Assembly (NCBI RefSeq): GCF_022133705.1
Contig: NZ_JAKNHJ010000004.1
Location: forward strand, 1 to 64,000
Source of the DNA: Varibaculum cambriense
GTDB lineage: Bacteria > Actinomycetota > Actinomycetes > Actinomycetales > Actinomycetaceae
Direction of reading: 5' to 3'
DNA length: 64,000 nt
Both the position numbers and the translations under genes were made by a program. The notes below the pieces were generated by a model that saw only the letters and a list, made by a program, of their open reading frames with translations, ran no database searches and had not been told where the DNA came from. Numbering within the stretch: the first letter of the stretch is position 1; the number at the start of each line of letters is the position of its first letter. Shown here in pieces: positions 1 through 7,056 of the stretch.

Positions 1-61
1 ATACCTCTTAGACATATCCCTAATCCTCTCAAAAACGAGTAGGAACAAAACCCAGGACAGT

Positions 62-238
62 TCAGTGGTGGGGTTTTCTTGATTTGGGTTCTAGGCCTTT
101 TAGTCCGTGTTGTCGGTATTGGGTTAAAAGGCGGCGGATGTGGCGTGGTGAGGTGTTGAAGTGTGTGGCGGCTTGGCTGGTGGTCATTGCTCCTTCCGTC
201 ACTGCAAGGACAATGGCACGATTCTTTGAATATGACAT
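62..238 (-). pseudogene. IS481-type transposase, N-terminal fragment
   Basis: A 58-residue minus-strand reading frame starts with MSYSKNRAIV and carries the helix-turn-helix DNA-binding region typical of the N-terminus of IS481/IS3-class transposases (TTSQAATHFNTSPRHIRRLL, then GLKGLEPKSRKPHH). It stops at 62-64. Full-length members continue for about 250 more residues with the DDE catalytic domain; the next 61 bases to the window edge give no recognisable continuation in any frame. The catalytic part is therefore missing or lies behind a rearrangement outside the window. Family assignment is by motif recognition. A plus-strand frame covering the same bases is its shadow. Confidence 0.7.
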
Positions 239-257
239 GCTTGAGATTACAGGTTTT

Positions 258-415
258 CGGACAAATGACCTGGGACATCAAAAGAGTTTTTCCCTATTAC
301 AAGCGGACACAAGTCCTGAAAGATCTTAAAACCCCAACCCCAAGAAAAAACGGACACATCTCCTGAAACCACACACTGTCGCCCCGACCATGTGATGTCC
401 CGTGACATGTGTCCG
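258..415. repeat. Four copies of an 18-bp IS-end-like motif
   Basis: Three same-orientation copies of CGGACAnAnnnCCTGnnA lie at 258-275, 304-321 and 351-368, spaced 46-47 bp apart. A fourth, inverted copy lies at 398-415 (minus strand CGGACACATGTCACGGGA). They sit directly upstream of the truncated transposase and probably are transposase-binding or terminal sequences of the element. No other gene is visible from 239 to 555. Confidence 0.6.
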
Positions 416-490
416 CATAGGTCGCGGGATTTCCTCTATCCACACCCCGTTCACCTCCCCCCCTCCAAAACAATAATCTGTATTAACCGT

Positions 491-553
491 TTGACACAGC
501 ACCCCAACAGAGTTACTGTATTACTACATTGATACAGTAACAGAAAGGAGGGG
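491..553 (+). promoter_or_regulatory. Promoter, operator palindrome and RBS of the GntR-ABC operon
   Basis: TTGACA at 491-496 and TACTGT at 514-519 are spaced 17 bp, a good vegetative promoter. A perfect inverted repeat, TTACTGTA (513-520) and TACAGTAA (533-540) with a 12-bp centre, overlaps the -10 box and the expected transcription start. That is where an autorepressing GntR protein would bind. A strong ribosome-binding site (AGGAGGGG) lies at 546-553. Confidence 0.7.
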
Positions 554-555
554 AC

Positions 556-927
556 ATGGAACTGAACTCAGCAATTCCTATTTGGAGTCAACTGCGCGAC
601 GAGTTTTCTCGTCGCATAACTTCTGGAAGCTGGCCGCCGGGGAGCAAGATTCCCAGCGTGCGCGACCTCGCCCAAACGGTAGGAGCCAACCCTAATACGG
701 TGCAACGCGCCCTATCGGAACTAGAACGCGAAGGACTGGCGGTATCAGAGCGCACCGCCGGACGGTTCGTAACCCAAGACCAGGACAAGATCTGGCTGAC
801 TCGCCAAAAAGTATTCCTGGAGCACACCGACCAGTACGCCGCCACCATGAAAAAAGCTGGCGCTACCCTACCCCAAACACTCGACTTAGTAGAAAAACAA
901 TGGAAGAAGGGAAAATCTCATGACTGA
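556..927 (+). CDS. GntR-family regulator, YtrA subfamily
   Basis: This 123-residue protein has an N-terminal winged helix-turn-helix (about residues 7-75, with PGSKIPSVRDLAQ and NPNTVQRALSELEREG, the GntR recognition pattern). Only about 45 residues follow, too short for a FadR, HutC or MocR effector domain. This short form is the YtrA subfamily, which usually represses a co-transcribed ABC transporter. The next gene overlaps its stop, so the target is most likely its own operon through the palindrome overlapping the promoter. The start is fixed by the AGGAGGGG site just upstream. The effector is unknown; YtrA relatives often respond to cell-envelope antibiotics. Confidence 0.88.
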   Translation: MELNSAIPIWSQLRDEFSRRITSGSWPPGSKIPSVRDLAQTVGANPNTVQRALSELEREGLAVSERTAGRFVTQDQDKIWLTRQKVFLEHTDQYAATMKKAGATLPQTLDLVEKQWKKGKSHD

Positions 928-1729
928 AAATCAGTTAAACCAGTTCCCAACCCCTCCGGCTTCAACGCCAGGCACCAACCCCGAACATTTTATGGCGCCC
1001 CGCCCAGCAAACGAACACCCCGGGGCACAGACAACTGCTCCCGCCATTGAAATCAAAGGAGTTTCAAAGTTCTACGGCTCTCAGATCGGACTAGCCAACG
1101 CCAACCTAACTTTGCCCAGTGGCGGCATAGTCGGCCTCATGGGGCCGAACGGGTGTGGAAAAACTACCTTAATGAAAATCTTGGCCGGGGTAATGCAGGA
1201 TTACGAGGGCGAGGTTCGGCTTTTCGGGAAAACTCCCGGAGCAGAAACCAAAGCTTTTACCTCCTATCTACCCGACAGCTCATTGTTGGCAGATAACCTC
1301 ACCCCACGCTCCGCAATCCGCCAATACCAGGACTTCTTTACTGACTTCGATTCCGCGAAAGCCTACGAAATGGTAGATTTTTTCCGCCTCCCAGCAGATC
1401 GAAAACTGTCCGCCATGTCCAAGGGGATGCGCGAAAAACTCCAAGTAGCGCTGATCATGTCGCGAAATGCGCGCGTCTATCTGCTTGATGAGCCCATTAG
1501 CGGGGTGGATCCGGCAGCGCGGGACGTAATCTTGCGAGCCGTTATTTCCCGTTTCAATCCCCAGGCAGTAATGCTGCTATCGACCCACTTGATTAACGAT
1601 GTGGAACCCGTGGTTTCTACCGCCGTATTCATGTCGGCGGGACAAGTATTTTTAACCGGAGATGCTGACCAGCTCCGCAGCACCTATCAAACCAGTCTGG
1701 ACGGACTCTTTAGGGGGATGTACCGATGA
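920..1729 (+). CDS. ABC transporter ATP-binding protein (YtrB-like)
   Basis: A 269-residue ATPase of the ABC-2 type. A proline-rich tail of about 40 residues precedes the nucleotide-binding domain. Walker A (GPNGCGKT) is near residue 75, Walker B with the catalytic glutamate reads VYLLDEP, and the switch histidine lies in LLSTHL. The signature loop is a degenerate SKGMREK, common in this subfamily. It would hydrolyse ATP for the membrane protein encoded next. Its start overlaps the end of the regulator gene by 8 bases and its stop overlaps the permease start, so the three genes form one operon. Substrate is unknown. Confidence 0.88.
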   Translation: MTENQLNQFPTPPASTPGTNPEHFMAPRPANEHPGAQTTAPAIEIKGVSKFYGSQIGLANANLTLPSGGIVGLMGPNGCGKTTLMKILAGVMQDYEGEVRLFGKTPGAETKAFTSYLPDSSLLADNLTPRSAIRQYQDFFTDFDSAKAYEMVDFFRLPADRKLSAMSKGMREKLQVALIMSRNARVYLLDEPISGVDPAARDVILRAVISRFNPQAVMLLSTHLINDVEPVVSTAVFMSAGQVFLTGDADQLRSTYQTSLDGLFRGMYR

Positions 1730-2565
1730 TTACTAAAATAATGAAACACGATTTCCTGGCGCTACGTAAACCACTAGGAATCACCATTGGTTTGACCTTG
1801 CTGACCGCAATCTTGAGCGCGATAGCCGTCTCAATTTTACGTAACTCCGTAGCCGTAGGGTCTACCATATTCTTATTGGCATTCTTAGGAATGCTAGCCG
1901 CTTACCTGGTTTATTCGATAATCCTTTTAGTTCACTATTACCGTTCCATGTACGGAAAAACTGGGTATTTCACCATGTCGATCCCGGCAAGACCTACCGA
2001 GCTATTTTGGGCAAAAAGCCTTTTTAACCTCTTAGCTCTCGGTCTTTTCACGCTAGTGGTTTTTTGCGGAGGGTTTTTATTGGTCACAGCCTTGTTTTTT
2101 GAAGATGCCTCTGGCAATGCTCTGACATACTTCTTTACAACCCTTCAGACCTGGCAAGTAGCTTTTCTGATTATTATGGCCATGCTACTATCCTCTATTT
2201 CCAGTGTTTTCTTCTGCCAGTTCATAGTTACCGCCGGCAACCGGCGACCTTTCCTGGATCGTTTCGGAAAAATTGGCGGCCCGATATTAGTAGCAGTGCT
2301 GGTGTATGTAGGAATGCAAATTATTGGTTTCCTGCTGATGCTTCTCCCTGGGCAGCTGGTATTTTTCGCCCCCGATGCCCCCTTTATTTCTCTGGATTGG
2401 GATGGAATTCTCTTCACTATATTTGGACCGATTGACCCCAGTGAGTCTAATCCTGTGAAACCCCCGTCGATTTCAATCTGGTGGCTGCTCGGCACCGGCG
2501 TGCTCACAGTGGTCGCAGGTTATCTCACCGCACTATTTTTAAAGAAAGGTACTTCCCTGCGCTAA
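1726..2565 (+). CDS. ABC-2 type membrane permease
   Basis: A 279-residue hydrophobic protein with roughly six predicted transmembrane helices, the membrane partner of the preceding ATPase; the genes share an ATGA overlap. The central helices flank a larger extracytoplasmic loop rich in Pro/Asp (about residues 215-250). It has no signal peptide and no recognisable substrate motif. Together with the YtrA-type repressor the layout matches small inducible exporters that respond to envelope stress. The assignment rests on topology and context rather than on a diagnostic motif. Confidence 0.75.
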   Translation: MITKIMKHDFLALRKPLGITIGLTLLTAILSAIAVSILRNSVAVGSTIFLLAFLGMLAAYLVYSIILLVHYYRSMYGKTGYFTMSIPARPTELFWAKSLFNLLALGLFTLVVFCGGFLLVTALFFEDASGNALTYFFTTLQTWQVAFLIIMAMLLSSISSVFFCQFIVTAGNRRPFLDRFGKIGGPILVAVLVYVGMQIIGFLLMLLPGQLVFFAPDAPFISLDWDGILFTIFGPIDPSESNPVKPPSISIWWLLGTGVLTVVAGYLTALFLKKGTSLR

Positions 2566-2647
2566 GGAAAGTGAATGACAGAAGATCTCTCGGCCACCTC
2601 CAGGGATCCTTCATTCGGGAAGCAAAAAAAGAAAAACCATAAACAAA

Positions 2648-2680
2648 AGCCCCTAGCAGGAAACTGCTAGGGGCTTTTTC
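2648..2680. terminator. Rho-independent terminator, probably bidirectional
   Basis: A perfect 12-bp stem (AGCCCCTAGCAG / CTGCTAGGGGCT) closes a GAAA tetraloop. A T-run follows on the plus strand and another on the minus strand. It sits between the convergent ABC operon and rpmF and can end both. Confidence 0.88.
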
Positions 2681-2693
2681 TTAACTTCGAGTT

Positions 2694-2876
2694 TTACTCG
2701 AAATCGTCTGCCGGGCTGTACAGCCCCAGCTTTACGGCTTTGGTCAGGTGACGAGGTGCCACATAGGAACGTCCATCATTGCCCTTGACCGAAGTAAGCT
2801 GGGGTGCCTTGGCTTTCCAAGCAGACCGCCGAGTGCGGGTATTCGCACGAGACATTTTGCGCTTTGGTACTGCCAT
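2694..2876 (-). CDS. rpmF: 50S ribosomal protein L32
   Basis: A 60-residue basic protein beginning [20 protein letters not shown], the family signature. The C-terminal half ([16 protein letters not shown]) matches the actinobacterial form. It has no cysteine, so it is the zinc-free type. The chosen start is the ATG at 2876 rather than the GTG codon directly before it, because L32 begins MAVPK and GAGGAG lies six bases upstream. It is monocistronic and ends at the bidirectional terminator. Confidence 0.95.
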   Translation of the reverse strand: MAVPKRKMSRANTRTRRSAWKAKAPQLTSVKGNDGRSYVAPRHLTKAVKLGLYSPADDFE

Positions 2877-3082
2877 CACGGACTCCTCTAACTAATACAA
2901 ATAGAAAAATAACCTCTATAACTGTGCCATTTATAGCGCTAAGTTTCCAGTTTCAACCATGTGATTTGCACCGCGAGCACGCTTTATCTCGCGCGGAAAG
3001 AACAGAAACCCACCCTTTCATATTGCCGAGGACGCCCTCGTCCTAAACCTAAATACTCCCCCTCCCCCAGCCAACTAATAGA

Positions 3083-3094
3083 TAGGATCAAGCT
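3083..3094 (+). promoter_or_regulatory. -10 element giving a probable leaderless transcript
   Basis: TAGGAT lies at 3083-3088, exactly six bases before the ATG at 3095, and no Shine-Dalgarno sequence is present. Transcription would begin at or next to the start codon. The same spacing recurs at four other genes in the window. Confidence 0.5.
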
Positions 3095-3724
3095 ATGCGC
3101 ACTATCTATGCCCCTGCCCGCAGCGAAATCGAGATTAAACGCTCCCGCTTTATCGCCTCCCTAGAGCGCACCGATTCTGAGGAGGCCGCCCGCGAGTTTA
3201 TCGCCCAGATTCGCCGCGAGTTTCCCGACGCCCGCCACCACTGCACCGCTTTTATCATTCACCAAGATACTGGGCCTGATACTGCCCGCAGTAGCGACGA
3301 TGGAGAACCGGCGGGAACTGCCGGAGGCCCGATGCTCAAAGTCTTGACCGAATCCGGGTTAACCAATGTTACCTGCGTAGTTACCCGGTATTTCGGGGGA
3401 ACTAAACTGGGTACCGGAGGGTTGGTACGCGCCTATTCCGAGGCGGTGCAACAAGTACTGAAAAACGCCCAGACCGTGCGCTTGATTACCCAGCCTTCCT
3501 ACCAGCTGCATTTACCGATCGGGGAAGCCGGAAAGATCGAAGCAAAACTTACTCAAAGCGGTTACCAGATCCTCGATCGGGACTTTAGCCAAGAAGCTAG
3601 CTTGCAATTCGCTGCCCCGCTAGAAAGTAGCCAATCGCAGATCGAAAGCTACTTATCGAGCATCAGCGGGAGGGAAATCAACATAGAGACCTCGCCCGAT
3701 ATTACTCGCGAAGTGCGAGAATAA
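3095..3724 (+). CDS. YigZ/IMPACT family protein
   Basis: A 209-residue protein of the YigZ (UPF0029/IMPACT) family. The N-terminal domain carries EIKRSRFIASLER and the conserved core DDGEPAGTAGGPML followed by VTRYFGGTKLGTGGLVRAY (residues about 68-115). The C-terminal part is the smaller ferredoxin-like domain. Eukaryotic IMPACT modulates Gcn2; the role of the bacterial members is unsettled. The start is probably leaderless. The gene stands alone on the plus strand. Confidence 0.9.
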   Translation: MRTIYAPARSEIEIKRSRFIASLERTDSEEAAREFIAQIRREFPDARHHCTAFIIHQDTGPDTARSSDDGEPAGTAGGPMLKVLTESGLTNVTCVVTRYFGGTKLGTGGLVRAYSEAVQQVLKNAQTVRLITQPSYQLHLPIGEAGKIEAKLTQSGYQILDRDFSQEASLQFAAPLESSQSQIESYLSSISGREINIETSPDITREVRE

Positions 3725-4133
3725 TCCTCGCCCTGCCGAGCGGGTTTATTAGATCTTGACGCCACCTCGGTTAGACCGGATAGTAACGCCAGTAGCGGGC
3801 AGATGCCTGCCACTGTTTGTGCCCTGGATAGGAGCGCCCTGAAGGACCGCCCGGACATCCAGCAGTTATTCCCAAATTTTACTGAGCGCATAAAAGTTGC
3901 GACTGTAAAACCGAAGATGTTACAACTTGAAGCAACCAAGTTTTCACGACAGATCGGAGAGGCAAATGCGTTTTCCCGCCACCTCTCGCTGTCGTCTATG
4001 TATCTAGGGGCATCTCGCCGACCGCTAAGGCGCGGGCTGTCCCTCGGGGCAACAAAGTTTTATTCTGCCCCGATTTCCAACTTTTATAACTGGATACCTC
4101 CAGTTTGTCACCGCGAATAATTTAAGGAAAAGC
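3725..4133 (+). other. 409-bp leader region upstream of cysK
   Basis: No convincing gene is seen; a 105-codon open frame here has no recognisable features. Two hairpins lie close to cysK: a perfect 7-bp stem CGGGGCA/TGCCCCG (4045-4051 with 4066-4072) and a 7-bp stem AACTGGA/TCCAGTT (4088-4094 with 4099-4105, loop TACC). Neither has a T-run. A long leader before a cysteine-biosynthesis operon suggests control by sulphur supply, but it matches no riboswitch class I know. Confidence 0.35.
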
Positions 4134-5069
4134 ATGAATATCGCAAAAGACGTAACTGAACTTATTGGCCACACTCCCCTACTAAAAATCAATCATCTAG
4201 TGCCAGCCAATATTGACGGCGAAGTGGTAGCCAAAGTTGAATCCTTCAACCCTGCATCTTCGGTTAAAGACCGGGTAGCTCTGGCGATGATAAACGCCGC
4301 GGAAGCCTCCGGAAAACTAAAGCCTGGCGGCACTATTGTGGAATCTACCTCTGGAAATACCGGGGTGGCGCTAGCAATGGTAGGAGCTGCCCGCGGCTAC
4401 AAAGTGGTAATCACTATGCCCGAATCAATGTCCAAAGAACGCCGCGCCCTCATGCGTGCTTTTGGAGCCGAGTTAGTACTAACCCCGGCGGCGAAGGGAA
4501 TGCAAGGCACCGTAGATGCCGCACAAAAAGTGGTAGCTGAACGCGAAGGCGCCATTTTGGCTTCCCAATTCACTAACCCTGCAAACCCCCAGACTCACTA
4601 TGAAAACACCGCCGAAGAAATCTGGGCAGATACCGACGGTCAGGTTGACGTTTTCGTTGCCGGGATCGGAACTGGCGGCACCGTCACCGGAGTAGGCAGG
4701 CGCCTGAAGGAGCTAAATCCTGATATCAAAGTCTTCGGGATTGAACCGGAAGAGTCCGCCCTGCTAACTACCGGTAAGGCTGGGGCACACGGGATTCAAG
4801 GTATCGGGGCAAACTTTGTACCTGAGATTCTAGATTCTGCGGTGATAACCAAGGTGCTCACGGTTAAGACTGAGGACGCTATCGCCATGGCGCGCGCCGC
4901 CGCCACTAAAGAAGGGCTGCTGGTAGGAATTTCTGCTGGTTCCGCTTTGGCAGGAGCATTGCGTTTAGCGCAAAGCCCTGATATGAAAGGTAAACGTATC
5001 GTAGCTTTGCTGCCCGATACTGGCGAGCGTTACCTAACTACCCCGCTGTTTAAAGATTTCATGGACTAG
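4134..5069 (+). CDS. cysK: Cysteine synthase A (O-acetylserine sulfhydrylase)
   Basis: A 311-residue PLP enzyme that makes L-cysteine from O-acetylserine and sulfide. The PLP-binding lysine lies in SSVKDRVA (about residue 42), the substrate loop is TSGNTGVA (about 68-75), and the phosphate-binding glycine loop is GIGTGGTVTG (about 174-183). Length is typical for the family. It is followed after 8 bases by a serine acetyltransferase gene, giving the complete two-step pathway from serine. The start has a modest AAGGAAAAGC site upstream. Confidence 0.95.
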   Translation: MNIAKDVTELIGHTPLLKINHLVPANIDGEVVAKVESFNPASSVKDRVALAMINAAEASGKLKPGGTIVESTSGNTGVALAMVGAARGYKVVITMPESMSKERRALMRAFGAELVLTPAAKGMQGTVDAAQKVVAEREGAILASQFTNPANPQTHYENTAEEIWADTDGQVDVFVAGIGTGGTVTGVGRRLKELNPDIKVFGIEPEESALLTTGKAGAHGIQGIGANFVPEILDSAVITKVLTVKTEDAIAMARAAATKEGLLVGISAGSALAGALRLAQSPDMKGKRIVALLPDTGERYLTTPLFKDFMD

Positions 5070-5077
5070 GAGCGAAA

Positions 5078-5662
5078 ATGGCGAAGCCGGAACCGACTTT
5101 AATACAACTGTGCAAAGAAGACTTAGCAGCAGCTATTAATTCGGATCCGGCTGCTCGCAACGCCCTGGAAGTCGCCCTAACCTATCCCGGAGTACATGCG
5201 GTTTGGGCGTACCGCCTGGCGCATATGTTGTTCAAGAAAAAATTTAAACTTCTTGCCAGAATAGTTTCGTCAATTTCCCGCAGCTATACCGGGGTGGATA
5301 TTCACCCGGGCGCCCGCCTAGGTAGGCGTCTTTTTATCGACCATGCCAACGGAGTAGTAATCGGGGAAACCACCAAGATCGGTACCGATTGCGTACTGTT
5401 CCACCAGGTAACCTTGGGTGGGGTATCAATGTCGAAAGGCAAACGGCACCCCACCCTCGGGGATCGGGTGATGGTGGGTGCCGGCGCCAAAGTGCTCGGC
5501 CCCATCCACGTGGGCTCGGATGCGCGTATCGCTGCCAATGCGGTAGTGGTACGCGATGTGCCTGCCGGATGCTCCGCTATTGGGGTTCCCGCGCGGGTAT
5601 CTCCCGGCTGCAGCCAGCAGAAGACCTCTGAACTGATTATTGACCCTACCTTGTTTATCTAA
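5078..5662 (+). CDS. cysE: Serine O-acetyltransferase
   Basis: A 194-residue acetyltransferase that makes O-acetylserine from serine and acetyl-CoA, the substrate of the preceding CysK. An N-terminal helical part is followed by the left-handed beta-helix of hexapeptide repeats (HPGARLG, IDHANGVVIGETTKIG, HQVTLGG, GAGAKVLGP). The catalytic histidine is probably in DHANG. It is the short (EpsC/CysE2-like) form without the long N-terminal domain of the enterobacterial enzyme. It is co-transcribed with cysK, 8 bases downstream. Confidence 0.93.
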   Translation: MAKPEPTLIQLCKEDLAAAINSDPAARNALEVALTYPGVHAVWAYRLAHMLFKKKFKLLARIVSSISRSYTGVDIHPGARLGRRLFIDHANGVVIGETTKIGTDCVLFHQVTLGGVSMSKGKRHPTLGDRVMVGAGAKVLGPIHVGSDARIAANAVVVRDVPAGCSAIGVPARVSPGCSQQKTSELIIDPTLFI

Positions 5663-5664
5663 GG

Positions 5665-5705
5665 GCTAGCGGCGGCTCAAACCGCCGAAGCTGACCGCCG
5701 CTAGC
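5665..5705 (+). terminator. Candidate terminator hairpin after cysE
   Basis: An 11-bp perfect stem, GCTAGCGGCGG (5665-5675) with CCGCCGCTAGC (5695-5705), begins three bases after the cysE stop. It has no T-run, so termination is plausible but not certain. Confidence 0.4.
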
Positions 5706-5914
5706 AGCAGCGTCCTCGAAAAGTACTCTTGCGAAGACACCGCAGCTAAGTGACTAACTAGCACGCGCTCAGATTTCCCCCAGAGCGTAAGGACAGACAA
5801 ACCGGGCGGAACCAGTTTAACAGTGGATTAGAAAGTTCTTCTTGGTGAACGTATTGCCCCGCCTCCCTAAGTCTTCGACTACAATTTAGGAAACAAGCTA
5901 CTTGCGGAGGGAAC

Positions 5915-6970
5915 ATGATTAACAAGGTTCCGGAAATAGTCGCCGGAATAACTCGTGGAGACGCCGATACCTGGGAGCGGGCACGCGTTTTACTGACTGA
6001 CTACTACTGTCAAAGAGATAATCCCCGGATTACTTTGTTTTCCTTAACCTCAAAGTTTCCTCCCAGTTTTCCCTTGCAACCACAATTGGAGTCCAACTCT
6101 TGGGAGGGAGCCTGCAACCTGCGAGATTGCGATCTGCTAGCGCTTGCAAATCTAGATCTTCAGGTGGACAGTAAGGGCTTAGACCAACTTTTTGCTTCCG
6201 AGCCTTTGCCGGAACTAATGTCTCAGATCCCGGCCGACACCGAATTAGTAGATATTGCCGATCAAGTTTTAGAAACTGAGACCGGACCGTTAGCGCAGAT
6301 TTGGACGGCACTAACTAAAGATCCGCTGGTGTTAAAACCCAAGGCGGCAGCGGCGCTACTTGCGCGGCTACGTCCGGTGGCGCTCCCGCTTTTCACTAAG
6401 GATGACCGCCGTCCCTGGGGAGAGATTTCGGATTATGTGCAGTTTTGCCAAGATCTTCATGGTTTGTTGCTAGCTGAACGCGGGCGGTTGGCTCACCAGC
6501 TCTACTATCTGCGAGAATCTTTGGAACTGCCCGAATGGGTTTCCCAAATACAGCTGTTACAGGCGTTAGTATTCGCGGAATATCAAGAACAGCGGGCAGC
6601 CGAAAAAGAGCGGCTCCGCCAAGAAAAAGCAGCTCGCCGCCAAGAGAAAGCGGAAGAAAAACTGCGTAAAAAACTGGCTAAGCGCACCAAGAAGCAGCGC
6701 AAGAAAATCGCGAAGCAACAGGATGCCCGCAGTAAAGCCCAAAAGCTGGCCGAGGAAAAAGCCGAGCAAGCTCAACGCGAAGAAGATGAATCCAGCGGCC
6801 AGGAACGCCAGGGAGTAAAAGCGGGCTCAGATCCCCGGCACTTGGGTTCCGAAGAACCTGCAGATCTGGGGAACTCGCGCGCGGCTCGCAATCGACGCGG
6901 ACGCCACGTGCGGGGCGAGGACGACGATGACGGTTTCATTTCCACTGACCCGGTCTCCTTACCGCGTTAA
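5915..6970 (+). CDS. Hypothetical protein with a Lys/Arg/Glu-rich coiled-coil tail
   Basis: A 351-residue cytoplasmic protein. Residues 1 to about 215 form a globular domain; the stretch from DLLALANLDLQV through AAALLARLRPVALPLF resembles the actinobacterial DUF6308 pattern (a tentative match made by eye). Residues about 220-290 are a highly charged single helix or coiled coil (repeats of EK/RQEKA/KKxAKR), followed by a disordered tail ending in an acidic patch (GEDDDDGF). The ATG has GGAGGG four bases upstream and TACAAT near 5880 may be its -10 box. Function is unknown; the tail suggests nucleic-acid or ribosome contact. It is alone between terminators. Confidence 0.6.
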   Translation: MINKVPEIVAGITRGDADTWERARVLLTDYYCQRDNPRITLFSLTSKFPPSFPLQPQLESNSWEGACNLRDCDLLALANLDLQVDSKGLDQLFASEPLPELMSQIPADTELVDIADQVLETETGPLAQIWTALTKDPLVLKPKAAAALLARLRPVALPLFTKDDRRPWGEISDYVQFCQDLHGLLLAERGRLAHQLYYLRESLELPEWVSQIQLLQALVFAEYQEQRAAEKERLRQEKAARRQEKAEEKLRKKLAKRTKKQRKKIAKQQDARSKAQKLAEEKAEQAQREEDESSGQERQGVKAGSDPRHLGSEEPADLGNSRAARNRRGRHVRGEDDDDGFISTDPVSLPR

Positions 6971-6987
6971 GCAATCCAGTTCATTTT

Positions 6988-7032
6988 CCTGCCCCTTAGC
7001 TAGCAGCTGCATCTAAGGGGCAGGAACTTTTT
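6988..7032 (+). terminator. Rho-independent terminator
   Basis: A perfect 12-bp stem (CCTGCCCCTTAG, 6988-6999, with CTAAGGGGCAGG, 7013-7024) is followed by AACTTTTT. It ends the upstream hypothetical gene just before the aminopeptidase promoter. Confidence 0.85.
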
Positions 7033-7034
7033 AA

Positions 7035-7056
7035 CCCTCCCCCTTAAAATGAAACT
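7035..7056 (+). promoter_or_regulatory. C-tract and -10 box giving a probable leaderless transcript
   Basis: CCCTCCCCCTTAA (7035-7047) runs into a TAAAAT -10 box (7045-7050) that ends six bases before the ATG at 7057; there is no Shine-Dalgarno. The same 13-mer precedes the aldo/keto reductase gene at 35664-35676. Confidence 0.5.

Noticed and set aside
84-329. 81-codon plus-strand open frame at the left edge
   Set aside because: It is antisense to the minus-strand IS481-like helix-turn-helix fragment, which has a recognisable family sequence.
3803-4120. 105-codon open frame upstream of cysK
   Set aside because: No ribosome site, no recognisable sequence and it covers the hairpins of the cysK leader; treated as non-coding.
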